From: an uncultured Clostridia bacterium
GTDB taxonomy: Bacteria > Bacillota > Clostridia > TANB77 > CAG-508
Length of the DNA: 64,000 bases
NCBI GenBank assembly: GCA_948896235.1
Contig: CAQUUC010000001.1
Span: 248,001 to 312,000 of the forward strand
Direction: 5' to 3'
The notes beneath the pieces were generated by a model, which ran no database searches, was not told where the DNA came from, and saw nothing but the letters and a program-made list of their open reading frames with translations. This document shows, piece by piece, positions 29,614-39,563 of the stretch. Numbering within the stretch: position 1 is the stretch's first letter; each line of letters opens with the position of its first letter. A program made the position numbers and the translations under genes.

Positions 29614-30777
29614 ATGGAAAGTATTTTAATAGTATGTCATGATTATTATATGTCTGGTGCTAATATGGCGTTGTTTGATTGGATAAGAAATATAAAGAGC
29701 AAAAAATATAATCTTATAATTTTACTACCAAGATATAACAAAGAAGTAAAAGAATTATTTGAAAAAAATGGTTGTGAAGTAATCATAGGAAATTTTGTTA
29801 TTGCTTTAAAGAAATTATCTAAAGGAACAATGAAAAGCAATATAAAAGAAATTATAAAATTAATTTTATCTTATACATTAAACAAAATACAAAAATATAG
29901 ATTAAAAGTAGCATTAAAAAATAAAAATGTTGTATTGATACATTCAAATTCATTTGCTGTTACATTAGGATGTGAATTAGCAATGCATATGAATATACCA
30001 CATGTTTGGCATATTAGAGAATTTATGAAAGAAGATCATCAAATACAGCACTACAACATGAAAAAAATAGATAAACTTTGTGAATATTCACATGCTATTT
30101 TTATTTCTAATGTGGTAAAAGAATATTATAAAAAGGTAAACTTCAAGACTAAAAATATAATATATGATAATGTATTTTATAAAAATGATTACAAAAAAAA
30201 CAGAAAATTTATGGAAGATGGTAAATGCAATATTTTACTAGCTGGTACATTAACAGAAAATAAAGGACAATTAGAAGCAATAAAGGCTTTAGAAAAAATT
30301 ACTAAATTAAAAGAAATAAATTTAATGATATGTGGAAAAGGTCCTAGCCAAGAACAGTTAAAGAGATATGTAGATAAAAATAATTTAAAAAATATAAAAT
30401 TTTTGGGTCACGTTGTAGAACTTGAAGATATTAGGAAGCAAGTAGATATAGCTTTGAATTGTTCAAATAAGGAAGCGTTTGGAAGAATTACAATAGAAGC
30501 GATGTATTATGAAAATTTAATAATTGCTTCAAATACAGGATGTAATGTTGAATTAGTAGGGAAAAACAATTATGGGTATTTATATGAAAAAGGAAATATT
30601 CAGGACCTAGCTAATAAGATTATTTATGCAATAGAAAATGTTATAGAGGTTGAGCAAATAGTACATAATGCAAAAGAATATGCAATAGCCAATTATAATG
30701 TTAATATAAGTAATAAAATATTTGAGTTATATTTAGATATTTTGAGAAAGGACGTACATCATGAAAGAAAATCATAA
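29614..30777 (+). CDS. Glycosyltransferase family 4
   Basis: A GT-B enzyme of 387 residues. The N-terminal acceptor domain is followed by ILLAGTLTENKGQLEAI, GKGPSQEQL and the donor-binding EAFGRITIEAM (EX7E motif). The donor sugar is unknown. It abuts the polymerase gene and overlaps the LicD gene by 17 bases, so translation is coupled. Confidence 0.88.
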   Translation: MESILIVCHDYYMSGANMALFDWIRNIKSKKYNLIILLPRYNKEVKELFEKNGCEVIIGNFVIALKKLSKGTMKSNIKEIIKLILSYTLNKIQKYRLKVALKNKNVVLIHSNSFAVTLGCELAMHMNIPHVWHIREFMKEDHQIQHYNMKKIDKLCEYSHAIFISNVVKEYYKKVNFKTKNIIYDNVFYKNDYKKNRKFMEDGKCNILLAGTLTENKGQLEAIKALEKITKLKEINLMICGKGPSQEQLKRYVDKNNLKNIKFLGHVVELEDIRKQVDIALNCSNKEAFGRITIEAMYYENLIIASNTGCNVELVGKNNYGYLYEKGNIQDLANKIIYAIENVIEVEQIVHNAKEYAIANYNVNISNKIFELYLDILRKDVHHERKS

Positions 30778-31582
30778 AATTACTTTAGATGAACAAAAAA
30801 AAATACAATTATCAATATTAATAGAAGTAAAAAAAGTATGTGATAAATGTAATATTAATTATTATCTTGGTGGAGGAACTCTATTGGGAGCTATAAGACA
30901 TAGCGGTTATATTCCATGGGATGATGATATTGATATTATGATGTTAAGAACAGATTATGAAAAGCTATTAGAAAATTTTAATAAAAAAACTGAAAATAGT
31001 AATTATAAGCTAATCTCATATAAAAACACAAAAAATTACTATTATCCATTTGCTAAAATAGTAGATTTGCGAACCGAATTAATAGAATCTGCATATAAAC
31101 CAATAGAAGAAATGGGAATATATATAGACATATTTCCGATTGATTTTTTACCAGATAATGATAAAAAAATACAAAAAATATATAAAAAATATAAAGTATT
31201 AGAAAGAATTTTAGGAATATATAGAATTGATAAAGTTGATAAAATTACAAAAAATAGATTTAAATTAATACTAAAAAAACCAATTAGATATATACTTGAA
31301 AAGTTAAGATTATACAAACTGATTTTGAAATCTATAGATGCTATTGGGAAGAAGTATAATGGAACTAACACGGTTGCTTGTATATCGGGTAGATATTTCG
31401 AAAAAGAAATTATGCCTAAAGCTTATATAGATTCATATGTTTTGGCAAACTTTGAAGGAAATAAATTTAAAATACCAGTAGGTTACGATGAATATTTAGC
31501 AAAACATTATGGAGAGTATATGAAATTACCACCAAAAGAAAAACAAATAGCGGATCATGAGAATGTAGCTTATTGGAAATAG
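30761..31582 (+). CDS. LicD-family phosphotransferase
   Basis: 273 residues with the LicD core YLGGGTLLGAIRHSGYIPWD followed by DDIDIMM (metal-binding aspartates). LicD proteins transfer phosphocholine, phosphoribitol or similar from a CDP-activated donor onto surface glycans. The cytidylyltransferase at 34396 could make such a donor. Confidence 0.87.
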   Translation: MKENHKITLDEQKKIQLSILIEVKKVCDKCNINYYLGGGTLLGAIRHSGYIPWDDDIDIMMLRTDYEKLLENFNKKTENSNYKLISYKNTKNYYYPFAKIVDLRTELIESAYKPIEEMGIYIDIFPIDFLPDNDKKIQKIYKKYKVLERILGIYRIDKVDKITKNRFKLILKKPIRYILEKLRLYKLILKSIDAIGKKYNGTNTVACISGRYFEKEIMPKAYIDSYVLANFEGNKFKIPVGYDEYLAKHYGEYMKLPPKEKQIADHENVAYWK

Positions 31583-31598
31583 CGAGATAGGAGGAAAA

Positions 31599-33161
31599 AT
31601 GGAAAAGAATAGCATAATAAGAAATAGTAGAACAGAAAAGGTTGCTAAAAATATAATTATTTCTACAATATGTCAACTATTAACGTTTGCATTAACTTTT
31701 ATTAATAGGACCGTATTTATAAAAGTTCTTGGAATAGAATATTTAGGAATAAACGGGCTATTTACAAATGTATTGACCTTACTTTCGTTTGCAGAATTAG
31801 GAATTGGCGGTGCTATTACATTTCATTTATATAAACCATTAGCAGAAGATAAAAAAGAAGAATTGAAAACATTACTAAAACTATATGCAAATATATATAA
31901 GATGATAGGAATATTTGTAATTACTATAGGGATAATTCTAATTCCTATACTACCTAATATAATAGGCGAAGCTCCAAATATAAAAGAGAATATAAATATA
32001 ATATATTTGCTATTTTTGCTAAATTCAGCTATATCATACTTTTTTGTATATAAGTCAACAATTATATCAGCAGATCAAAAAGAGTACATTGTTGCATTAA
32101 ATAGACAAATAATAACAATTATTTTTACAATTATACAACTAATAACATTATATTTTACACATAATTATATGGTATATTTAGTTTTTCAAATATTGTTGAC
32201 AGTAGTTATTAATTTAAGTATATCTAGAAAAGCAAATAAAATGTATCCATATATAAAAGATATGAAGGATATAAAGCAAGATAAAAATAAACTTAAGGTA
32301 ATCTTTAAAGATGCAAAAGCATTGTTTATGTATAAAGGAGCATCTGTTGTCCTAGATGGAACAGATAATATAATTATTTCTACTATGCTAGGGGTGCAAT
32401 TTGTTGGATATGCAGCCAACTATACAATGATCGTTAATGCTGTAACTACAATATTTAAACAAATCATTAATTCATTTACCGCTAGTATAGGGAATTTGAA
32501 TACTACAGAAGATGCTCAACATTCTAAAGAAGTGTTTTATAAATTATTTTTTATTTGTTTTTGGATATACTCACTTGGAAGTATAATGTTATTAACGTTA
32601 ACAAATAACTTTATAGAAATTTGGCTTGGAAAACAATATATTTTAGAAGAATTAGTTATCGTTGGTTTAGTATTTAGTTTTTATATTCAAGGAATTCAGA
32701 TAATTCCATATATGTATAGGACGACTTTAGGATTATTTGTTGAAGGAAGATATTCTCCAGCTATGGCAGCAATAGTGAATATAATATTATCAATTATCTT
32801 AGGAAAGTTGTATGGAATAGGAGGAATTTTCTTAGCTACAGGAATTGCAAGATTTTTTACAATAGGAATTGTGGATGTTATATTGATATATAAGAAAAAA
32901 TTTAATGATAAAATAATGGAGTATTTTAAAAAATTTTCTTTGTATGCAATTGTATTTATCGTACTATACAGTATAATAAATATTATATGTAGTTATTTAA
33001 TAATAAATAGTTTGTTTATGCTAATTATAAAAGCTATAGTCGTGTTTGTAATATATAATTTGCTATTTATAATAATATTTAGAAAAACAAGTTCATATAT
33101 GGCTGTTAAAGAATTAATAAAAAATATATTTAACAAATTATTAATTAAAAGGAGTAAGTAA
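31599..33161 (+). CDS. Wzx-type polysaccharide flippase
   Basis: A 520-residue protein of the PST/MATE-like flippase group with 12-14 hydrophobic segments. INRTVFIKVLGIEYLGINGLF near residue 40 (shown in part) and the AELGIGGAITF segment are typical. It moves lipid-linked repeat units across the membrane. AGGAGG precedes the ATG; its stop overlaps the next start. Confidence 0.87.
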   Translation: MEKNSIIRNSRTEKVAKNIIISTICQLLTFALTFINRTVFIKVLGIEYLGINGLFTNVLTLLSFAELGIGGAITFHLYKPLAEDKKEELKTLLKLYANIYKMIGIFVITIGIILIPILPNIIGEAPNIKENINIIYLLFLLNSAISYFFVYKSTIISADQKEYIVALNRQIITIIFTIIQLITLYFTHNYMVYLVFQILLTVVINLSISRKANKMYPYIKDMKDIKQDKNKLKVIFKDAKALFMYKGASVVLDGTDNIIISTMLGVQFVGYAANYTMIVNAVTTIFKQIINSFTASIGNLNTTEDAQHSKEVFYKLFFICFWIYSLGSIMLLTLTNNFIEIWLGKQYILEELVIVGLVFSFYIQGIQIIPYMYRTTLGLFVEGRYSPAMAAIVNIILSIILGKLYGIGGIFLATGIARFFTIGIVDVILIYKKKFNDKIMEYFKKFSLYAIVFIVLYSIINIICSYLIINSLFMLIIKAIVVFVIYNLLFIIIFRKTSSYMAVKELIKNIFNKLLIKRSK

Positions 33162-34378
33162 TGAAAAAAATATTGTTGTGTGGAATGAAATATGACAAAA
33201 ATTTTGGAGATCCAATAATAAATGAATGTTGTAAGAGTATTATAGAAGATATATTGGATTCAAATAATATTACAGAATATAAGATAGAAGAAATTGATTT
33301 ATGTGGGAGAAGTGATTTTAACACTTTAGAATATCTAAATAGGAATATAATTTTTTATATCAAAAAGATTATATTTAAAGTAATATCAAAGATAAATAAT
33401 ACTTTATTGAAAGGCAAATGTAGTAAAATTTACAATTTTCTAGATATGGTTAAATGGTATTTTACAGAAGAATATACAATCTTACATAAAAATTATAAGA
33501 ATAAAATTGAAGAGGCTGACGTTATAATTTTTGTTGGTGGAGGAATGATAAAATATAAATATCAAAATTGTTACCACTATATAAATTTTGTTAGTAAAAT
33601 AGCAAATAATAAAAATATTCCAATTTGCTTAAATGCTGTTGGCGTTGAAGGATATGATGAAAAGAATATAAAATGTAGGATGTTAAAAAAAGCTTTAAAT
33701 AGAAAATGTGTCAAAATGATTACCATAAGAGATGACATAGAAAAATTAAATAAATATATAGTATGTAAAGATATTATAACTAAGAAAGTATCAGATCCAG
33801 CTGTATATACTAATAGAACATATAATATCGAAAAAAATAAGAATAGTGAAATAATTGGATTAGGAGTTTGTAGGAGTAATTTATTTATAGATAATGATAT
33901 AAATTATAACGAAGAAAATCTACTTAATTTATGGAAAAATATAATTGACACTTTAGATAGAAACAAAATAAAATGGAAGATATACACTAATGGGCTAGAA
34001 GATGACAATAAATTCGCAATTAAACTAATAAATAAGCTAAAATTGGATGAACATAATTTAGTAATACCTAATTCTCCAGAAGAATTAGTAAAAATAGTAT
34101 CGAATTTCAAAGCGATTATCGCTACTAGATTACATTCTTGTATAGTAGCATATTCTTTAAATATTCCTGCGGTTGGTTTAGTTTGGAATAGAAAATTGAA
34201 AATGTTTGGAGAAAGTATAGGATATGAAGAAAGGTTTATAGAGGTAGAAAACTTTAATGATAAGTTTATTGTGGAAATTCTTAAAAAAGCATTACAGGAA
34301 GAGTACAATAAGATTTCACAAGAAGAATACATAAAGAGTGAGAGAGAGACTTTGGAAAACTTTTTGAATTTGTACTAA
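33161..34378 (+). CDS. Polysaccharide pyruvyltransferase-family protein
   Basis: 405 residues. KYDKNFGDPIINECC at the start, IIFVGGGMIKY in the middle and ATRLHSCIVAYSLNIPAVGL near the C-terminus are the signature of the CsaB/WcaK family. Members add pyruvate ketals to glycans, though some act as glycosyltransferases. The start (taatg) overlaps the flippase stop. Confidence 0.83.
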   Translation: MKKILLCGMKYDKNFGDPIINECCKSIIEDILDSNNITEYKIEEIDLCGRSDFNTLEYLNRNIIFYIKKIIFKVISKINNTLLKGKCSKIYNFLDMVKWYFTEEYTILHKNYKNKIEEADVIIFVGGGMIKYKYQNCYHYINFVSKIANNKNIPICLNAVGVEGYDEKNIKCRMLKKALNRKCVKMITIRDDIEKLNKYIVCKDIITKKVSDPAVYTNRTYNIEKNKNSEIIGLGVCRSNLFIDNDINYNEENLLNLWKNIIDTLDRNKIKWKIYTNGLEDDNKFAIKLINKLKLDEHNLVIPNSPEELVKIVSNFKAIIATRLHSCIVAYSLNIPAVGLVWNRKLKMFGESIGYEERFIEVENFNDKFIVEILKKALQEEYNKISQEEYIKSERETLENFLNLY

Positions 34379-34395
34379 AAAAGGAGAATGTAGAT

Positions 34396-35109
34396 ATGAA
34401 TATTGCAGTAATTTTTGCAGGTGGAGTAGGAAGTAGAATGGGACAAACTGAAAAGCCAAAGCAATTTATGGAAATATCAGGGAAACCAATAATAATACAT
34501 ACATTAGAAATTTTTGAGAAAAACAATAATATAGATGCTATAGTAATTGCTTCGCTAGAGGGGTGGAGGGATTATTTAAAAGAACTTTTAGAACAGTATA
34601 ATATAACAAAAGTTGCAAAAATAGTTCCTGGTGGAAAGACTGGACAAATGTCTATATTTAATGGAATAAAAACTGCGAAAGAATTATATCCAGATGATTC
34701 TATTGTTTTAATTCATGATGGCGTAAGACCATTTATTGATGATGATTTAATTAATAGAAACATAGAAAATGTAAGAGAAAAAGGAAGTTGCATATCATGT
34801 GTTCCAACAACGGAGACTTTTTTGATAGTAGATCAAGAAAAAAATATAAATAGTATACCAGAAAGAGACAATTCTTTAATTGCCAAAGCACCTCAAAGTT
34901 TTTATTTAAAAGATATTTATGATGTTCATTTACAAGCACAAGGAGATAATATCTATAATTCGATTGATTCATGTACCTTAATGTATTATTATAAAAAGCC
35001 ATTATCTATAGTTATGACGGATTATGACAATATAAAAATCACAACACCAAAAGATATTATATTAGCAGAGTCAATTTATGAAAGAAGAAATAAGAAAGAA
35101 GTGAAATAG
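34396..35109 (+). CDS. IspD/TarI-family cytidylyltransferase
   Basis: 237 residues, activating a polyol or sugar phosphate with CTP. FAGGVGSRMG...KPKQF is the nucleotide-binding motif, followed by IHDGVRPFI and KAPQSFYL. Next to an SDR gene and a LicD gene it more likely makes a CDP-polyol (ribitol-like) than the isoprenoid precursor made by IspD, but the sequence does not exclude IspD. Confidence 0.8.
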   Translation: MNIAVIFAGGVGSRMGQTEKPKQFMEISGKPIIIHTLEIFEKNNNIDAIVIASLEGWRDYLKELLEQYNITKVAKIVPGGKTGQMSIFNGIKTAKELYPDDSIVLIHDGVRPFIDDDLINRNIENVREKGSCISCVPTTETFLIVDQEKNINSIPERDNSLIAKAPQSFYLKDIYDVHLQAQGDNIYNSIDSCTLMYYYKKPLSIVMTDYDNIKITTPKDIILAESIYERRNKKEVK

Positions 35110-35110
35110 A

Positions 35111-36154
35111 ATGTATAAAAACATAATAGTTCAAGAAGATATAGAAAATATTAGAGAACAAAAAATTGATTTTGAAAAGTTTAGAAATAAAAATGTATTA
35201 ATAACAGGTGCTAATGGAATGATAGCAAGTTATTATATGTTTGTGCTTATGTCATTAAATGACTTTAAAAATATGAATATAAAGATATATGCTTTGGTTA
35301 GAAATGTAGAAAAATTGGAAAGAAATACAAATTATTCAATGAGAACGGATATCGTAGCTATAAAGCAAGATGTATGTGAAAAGATAAATATAGATGAAAA
35401 TATAGATTATATAATTCATATGGCTAGTTCAGCAGATCCTAAAACGATAACTTCTAATCCAGTTGGAATAATAAATGCAAATGTATTAGGAACTTTAAAT
35501 GTACTGGAATTGGCAAGAGAAAAGTCAGCAGAAATTATATTTACATCTACAAGAGAGGTGTATGGAAAAGTAGAGGGGAAGGAAGAAATAAAAGAAAATG
35601 ATATAGGTTTATTAGACAACGTGGAATTGAGATCATGTTACCCAGAAAGTAAAAGAATGGCCGAAAATCTTATTATCAGTTATTCGTATCAATATGGAAT
35701 AAAATACAAAATTGCAAGAATAGCACATTGCTATGGACCAGGTATGAATATAAAAGAAGATGGTAGAATTATGTCTGATTTAATAGGAGATGTGGTTCAA
35801 AATAAAGATATAATCTTAAAAAGTAAAGGCGATATGAAAAGAGCTTTTTGTTATATATTGGACGGAATTACAGCTCTATTGATTATTACATTAGATGAAA
35901 ATTATAATCAAATTTATAATATAGCAAATGAAACTGAAGAAATTACAGTGAGAGACTTAGCATATTTAATGAAAGATATGTATCCAAACAAAAAAATAGA
36001 TGTAAAGTTTGAGATAGAAGAAAATACAAATAAGTATGTAAAATTTGAAAGAGTTAGGCTAAACACAAATAAGTTAGAAAAATTATCATGGAAGCCAATA
36101 ATCAAATTAAAAGAAGGAATTCAAAATACAGTTTATTTTTATGAAATGAACTAA
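35111..36154 (+). CDS. NAD-dependent epimerase/dehydratase (extended SDR)
   Basis: 347 residues. The Rossmann motif is NVLITGANGMIAS (third glycine replaced by Ala), with the catalytic YPESK near residue 180. It resembles nucleotide-sugar 4,6-dehydratases and epimerases. It follows the cytidylyltransferase by one base and probably modifies or reduces its product. Confidence 0.85.
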   Translation: MYKNIIVQEDIENIREQKIDFEKFRNKNVLITGANGMIASYYMFVLMSLNDFKNMNIKIYALVRNVEKLERNTNYSMRTDIVAIKQDVCEKINIDENIDYIIHMASSADPKTITSNPVGIINANVLGTLNVLELAREKSAEIIFTSTREVYGKVEGKEEIKENDIGLLDNVELRSCYPESKRMAENLIISYSYQYGIKYKIARIAHCYGPGMNIKEDGRIMSDLIGDVVQNKDIILKSKGDMKRAFCYILDGITALLIITLDENYNQIYNIANETEEITVRDLAYLMKDMYPNKKIDVKFEIEENTNKYVKFERVRLNTNKLEKLSWKPIIKLKEGIQNTVYFYEMN

Positions 36155-36188
36155 TTATAATATATAAAAAGAATAGGAATGTGAAACA

Positions 36189-37031
36189 ATGAAAATTTTA
36201 ATTACAGGAGCAAATGGAATGCTCGCAAATGCTGTTAGAAAAGAATTAAAGAATGAGGAATTAATCTTAACAGATGTACAAGATTTAGATATTACTGATA
36301 TAGAAGCTGTTAGAAAGTTTGTAAGTGAGGTACAACCACAATATATTATAAACTGTGCTGCATATACAGCGGTAGATAAAGCAGAAGAACAAGTTGAACT
36401 TGCAAGAAAGGTAAATGCTATAGGACCAAAGAATTTAGCGATTGTTGCTAATGAAGAAAATGCAACATTAATCCATATTAGTACAGACTATGTATTTGGT
36501 GGAGTAAAACCTGTTGAAGAAGATTATACAGAAATGGAAGAAAAACATCCAGAATCTGTTTATGGAATTACAAAATTAGAAGGTGAAAATGCAATTATTG
36601 ATAGTTGCTTTAAATACTATATTTTCCGTACAGCATGGCTATATGGAGAAGGTAATAACTTTGTTAGAACTATGTTAAAATTAGGAAAAGAAAAAGAACA
36701 AATAAATGTAGTAAAGGATCAACATGGAAGTCCTACTTATGCTGTTGACCTTGCAAGTATTATTCACCAAGCAATTGAAAAACAAATTCCATATGGAATT
36801 TATCATGCAACAAATATAGGATATACAACATGGTATGAATTTACAAAGCAAATATTTGAAAAAGCAGATTATTCTTGCATAGTAAATCCTGTAACAAGTG
36901 AAGAATTTAATAGCGCTGCAAAGCGTCCTAAAAATTCTAAATTATCAAAAGAAAAACTATTAAAAGCAGGAGTAGTTGTTCCAACATATGAAGATGCTTT
37001 AGATAGATATTTAAAAGAAGAATTAAAATAG
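36189..37031 (+). CDS. rfbD: dTDP-4-dehydrorhamnose reductase
   Basis: Last step of dTDP-L-rhamnose synthesis. 280 residues: ILITGANGMLANAV (NAD(P)H binding), INCAAYTAVDKAE, STDYVF and YGITKLEGE (catalytic Tyr/Lys). It leads a tight rfbDACB set. Confidence 0.94.
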   Translation: MKILITGANGMLANAVRKELKNEELILTDVQDLDITDIEAVRKFVSEVQPQYIINCAAYTAVDKAEEQVELARKVNAIGPKNLAIVANEENATLIHISTDYVFGGVKPVEEDYTEMEEKHPESVYGITKLEGENAIIDSCFKYYIFRTAWLYGEGNNFVRTMLKLGKEKEQINVVKDQHGSPTYAVDLASIIHQAIEKQIPYGIYHATNIGYTTWYEFTKQIFEKADYSCIVNPVTSEEFNSAAKRPKNSKLSKEKLLKAGVVVPTYEDALDRYLKEELK

Positions 37032-37045
37032 GGGATGTTTAAAAG

Positions 37046-37936
37046 ATGAAAAATCGTAAAGGAATTATTTTAGCAGGAGGAAGTGCTACCAGACTATATC
37101 CATTAACACTAGCAATATCAAAGCAAATTATGCCTGTATATGATAAACCAATGATTTATTATCCATTATCTGTTTTAATGGAGGCAGATATAAAAGAAAT
37201 ATTAATAATTTCTACACCAAGAGATATAGTAGTGTTTAAAGAATTATTGGGTGATGGTTCAAAATGGGGAATGCACTTTGAGTATAAAGTTCAAGAAAAA
37301 CCAGCAGGACTTGCAGAAGCATTTATTTTAGGTGCTGATTTTATAGGTGAAGATAACGTTGCTATGATTTTAGGTGATAATATGTTCTATGGAAACCATT
37401 TATCTAAAATATTAAAACATGCAAATGAAAGAGTTGATGAGGCAACTGTTTTTGGATACTATGTAAAAGATCCTAAGGCATATGGAGTTGTCGAAATAGA
37501 TAAAGAAGGAAATGCTATTTCAATTGAGGAAAAACCAGAAAAACCAAAATCTCATTATGCTGTTCCAGGGTTATATTTCTATACAAATGATGTAGTAGAA
37601 ATAGCAAAAAATGTTAAGCCATCAGTAAGAGGAGAATTAGAAATTACATCCATAAATGAAGAATACATGAGACGTGGAAAATTAAAAGTAGAAAAATTAG
37701 GACGAGCAATGACTTGGTTTGATACAGGTACACATGATTCACTTTTAGAAACAGCAAGTTTTGTTCAGACCATTGAAAAAAGACAAGGAATGCTAATTTG
37801 TTCACCAGATGCAATTGCATATGAAAAAGGATGGATTAGTAAAGAAGATTTATCTAAAATTGCAGAAAAATATATGAAAACAGATTATGGAAGATGTTTA
37901 AAAGATTTAGCTGAAAATATGATTGGAGAAGAATAA
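37046..37936 (+). CDS. rfbA: Glucose-1-phosphate thymidylyltransferase
   Basis: First step: glucose 1-phosphate plus dTTP gives dTDP-glucose. 296 residues with GIILAGGSATRLYPLT, QIMPVYDKPMIYYPLS, LGDNMFYG and WFDTGTHDSLLE, all highly conserved. Confidence 0.96.
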   Translation: MKNRKGIILAGGSATRLYPLTLAISKQIMPVYDKPMIYYPLSVLMEADIKEILIISTPRDIVVFKELLGDGSKWGMHFEYKVQEKPAGLAEAFILGADFIGEDNVAMILGDNMFYGNHLSKILKHANERVDEATVFGYYVKDPKAYGVVEIDKEGNAISIEEKPEKPKSHYAVPGLYFYTNDVVEIAKNVKPSVRGELEITSINEEYMRRGKLKVEKLGRAMTWFDTGTHDSLLETASFVQTIEKRQGMLICSPDAIAYEKGWISKEDLSKIAEKYMKTDYGRCLKDLAENMIGEE

Positions 37937-37937
37937 G

Positions 37938-38516
37938 ATGGGAAAGTTTAAAAAAATAGAAACTTCTATTGAAGGGGTATATATAATTGAACCAACTGTA
38001 TTTGGAGATAATAGAGGATATTTTATGGAGACATACTCAAAGCCTGATTTTGTAGAGTTAGGTCTAAATTATGATTTCGTACAAGATAACCAATCAAAAT
38101 CAAAAAAAGGTGTTTTAAGAGGATTACATTTTCAAAAAGCAAATACTCAAGCAAAATTGGTAAGAGTATTAAAAGGAGAAGTATTTGATGTAGCAGTAGA
38201 CTTAAGACCAGGAAGTAAAACATATGGAAAATGGGAAGGCGTAATTCTTTCAGATGAAAACAAAAAAATGTTTATGATTCCAAGAGGATTTGCACATGGA
38301 TTTTTAGTTTTGTCTGATGAGGCAGAATTTACATATAAATGTGATGATGTATATAATCATGAAGCAGAAGGTGGTCTTATGTGGAATGATCCAGATGTAG
38401 CAATTAATTGGCCTTTAGGAGATATGAAACCAGAAGACTTGTTAACATCTGAAAAAGATGCAAAATGGCCATCATTAAAAGAACTTAGTAAAACAGATTT
38501 ATTTAAAAATCTATAA
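37938..38516 (+). CDS. rfbC: dTDP-4-dehydrorhamnose 3,5-epimerase
   Basis: 192-residue cupin enzyme. DNRGYFMETYS, GVLRGLHFQ (catalytic His) and MIPRGFAHGFLVLS match RfbC. I start at the ATG at 37938, just after the rfbA stop, whose ggagaa provides the ribosome site. Confidence 0.95.
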   Translation: MGKFKKIETSIEGVYIIEPTVFGDNRGYFMETYSKPDFVELGLNYDFVQDNQSKSKKGVLRGLHFQKANTQAKLVRVLKGEVFDVAVDLRPGSKTYGKWEGVILSDENKKMFMIPRGFAHGFLVLSDEAEFTYKCDDVYNHEAEGGLMWNDPDVAINWPLGDMKPEDLLTSEKDAKWPSLKELSKTDLFKNL

Positions 38517-38540
38517 AATATGTGGGGGGAAAAAATAAAA

Positions 38541-39509
38541 ATGAGTAAAAATATTTTAGTAACAGGTGCAGCAGGATTTATTGGAGCAAACTTTGCAGAA
38601 TTCTTTGTAAATAAACATCCAGAATATAATGTAATAGTTTTAGATAAACTTACATATGCTGGTAATATGGACAACTTAAAAAAAGTAATGGACAAGATAA
38701 CTTTTGTACAAGGAGATATTTGTGATTATCAATTTGTAAAAGAGTTATTTGAAAAACATAAAATAGATGGAGTAATTCATTTTGCAGCAGAATCACATGT
38801 GGATAATAGTATTAAAAATCCGTTTGTATTTACACAAACAAATGTAATTGGAACACATACATTATTAGAAGTTGCAAAACAAATTTGGGGAGAAGGAAGT
38901 TCTAATAAATTTGTACATATTTCCACAGACGAAGTATATGGAACATTAGGTGAAGATGGATATTTTACAGAAACTACACCAATTAATCCAAACAGTCCAT
39001 ATTCTGCATCAAAAGCAAGTTCAGATTTAATTGCAAGAGCATATTTTGAAACCTTTAAAATGAATGTAACAATTACAAACTGTTCAAACAATTATGGACC
39101 ATATCAACATAACGAAAAATTAATTCCACATATGATTAAACTTGCAATGAATAATGAAAAATTACCAGTATATGGTGATGGAAAAAATATTCGTGATTGG
39201 TTATATGTAGAAGACCATTGTGAAGCAATAGACTTAGTATTTCATAATGGTAGAGCAGGAGAGAGATATAATATTGGTGGACACAATGAAAAAAGAAATA
39301 TAGAAATTGTTAAATTAATATTAAAACACTTGAATAAATCTGAAGATATGATACAATTTGTAGAAGATAGAAAAGGACATGATTATCGTTATGCAATAGA
39401 CCCTACAAAAATAAAAAATGAATTAGGATGGGAACCTAAAACTAAATTTGAAGATGGTATAATAAAAACAATAGACTGGTATTTAGCAAATCCAGATTGG
39501 CTTAAATAA
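38541..39509 (+). CDS. rfbB: dTDP-glucose 4,6-dehydratase
   Basis: 322-residue extended SDR: LVTGAAGFIGANF, FAAESHVDNSI, STDEVYG, YSASKASSD and NNYGPYQ. Start at 38541 behind GGGGGG. Completes dTDP-rhamnose synthesis. Confidence 0.96.
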   Translation: MSKNILVTGAAGFIGANFAEFFVNKHPEYNVIVLDKLTYAGNMDNLKKVMDKITFVQGDICDYQFVKELFEKHKIDGVIHFAAESHVDNSIKNPFVFTQTNVIGTHTLLEVAKQIWGEGSSNKFVHISTDEVYGTLGEDGYFTETTPINPNSPYSASKASSDLIARAYFETFKMNVTITNCSNNYGPYQHNEKLIPHMIKLAMNNEKLPVYGDGKNIRDWLYVEDHCEAIDLVFHNGRAGERYNIGGHNEKRNIEIVKLILKHLNKSEDMIQFVEDRKGHDYRYAIDPTKIKNELGWEPKTKFEDGIIKTIDWYLANPDWLK

Positions 39510-39563
39510 AACAAAAGAAAAGATATATAATACTAAAAGTATAAATATAAAGGAGATTAGAAA

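Noticed and set aside
35872..35885. gacggaatta in the SDR gene as a ninth shift site
   Set aside because: Here the frame reads GAC GGA ATT (Asp-Gly-Ile) without interruption; CGG is out of frame.
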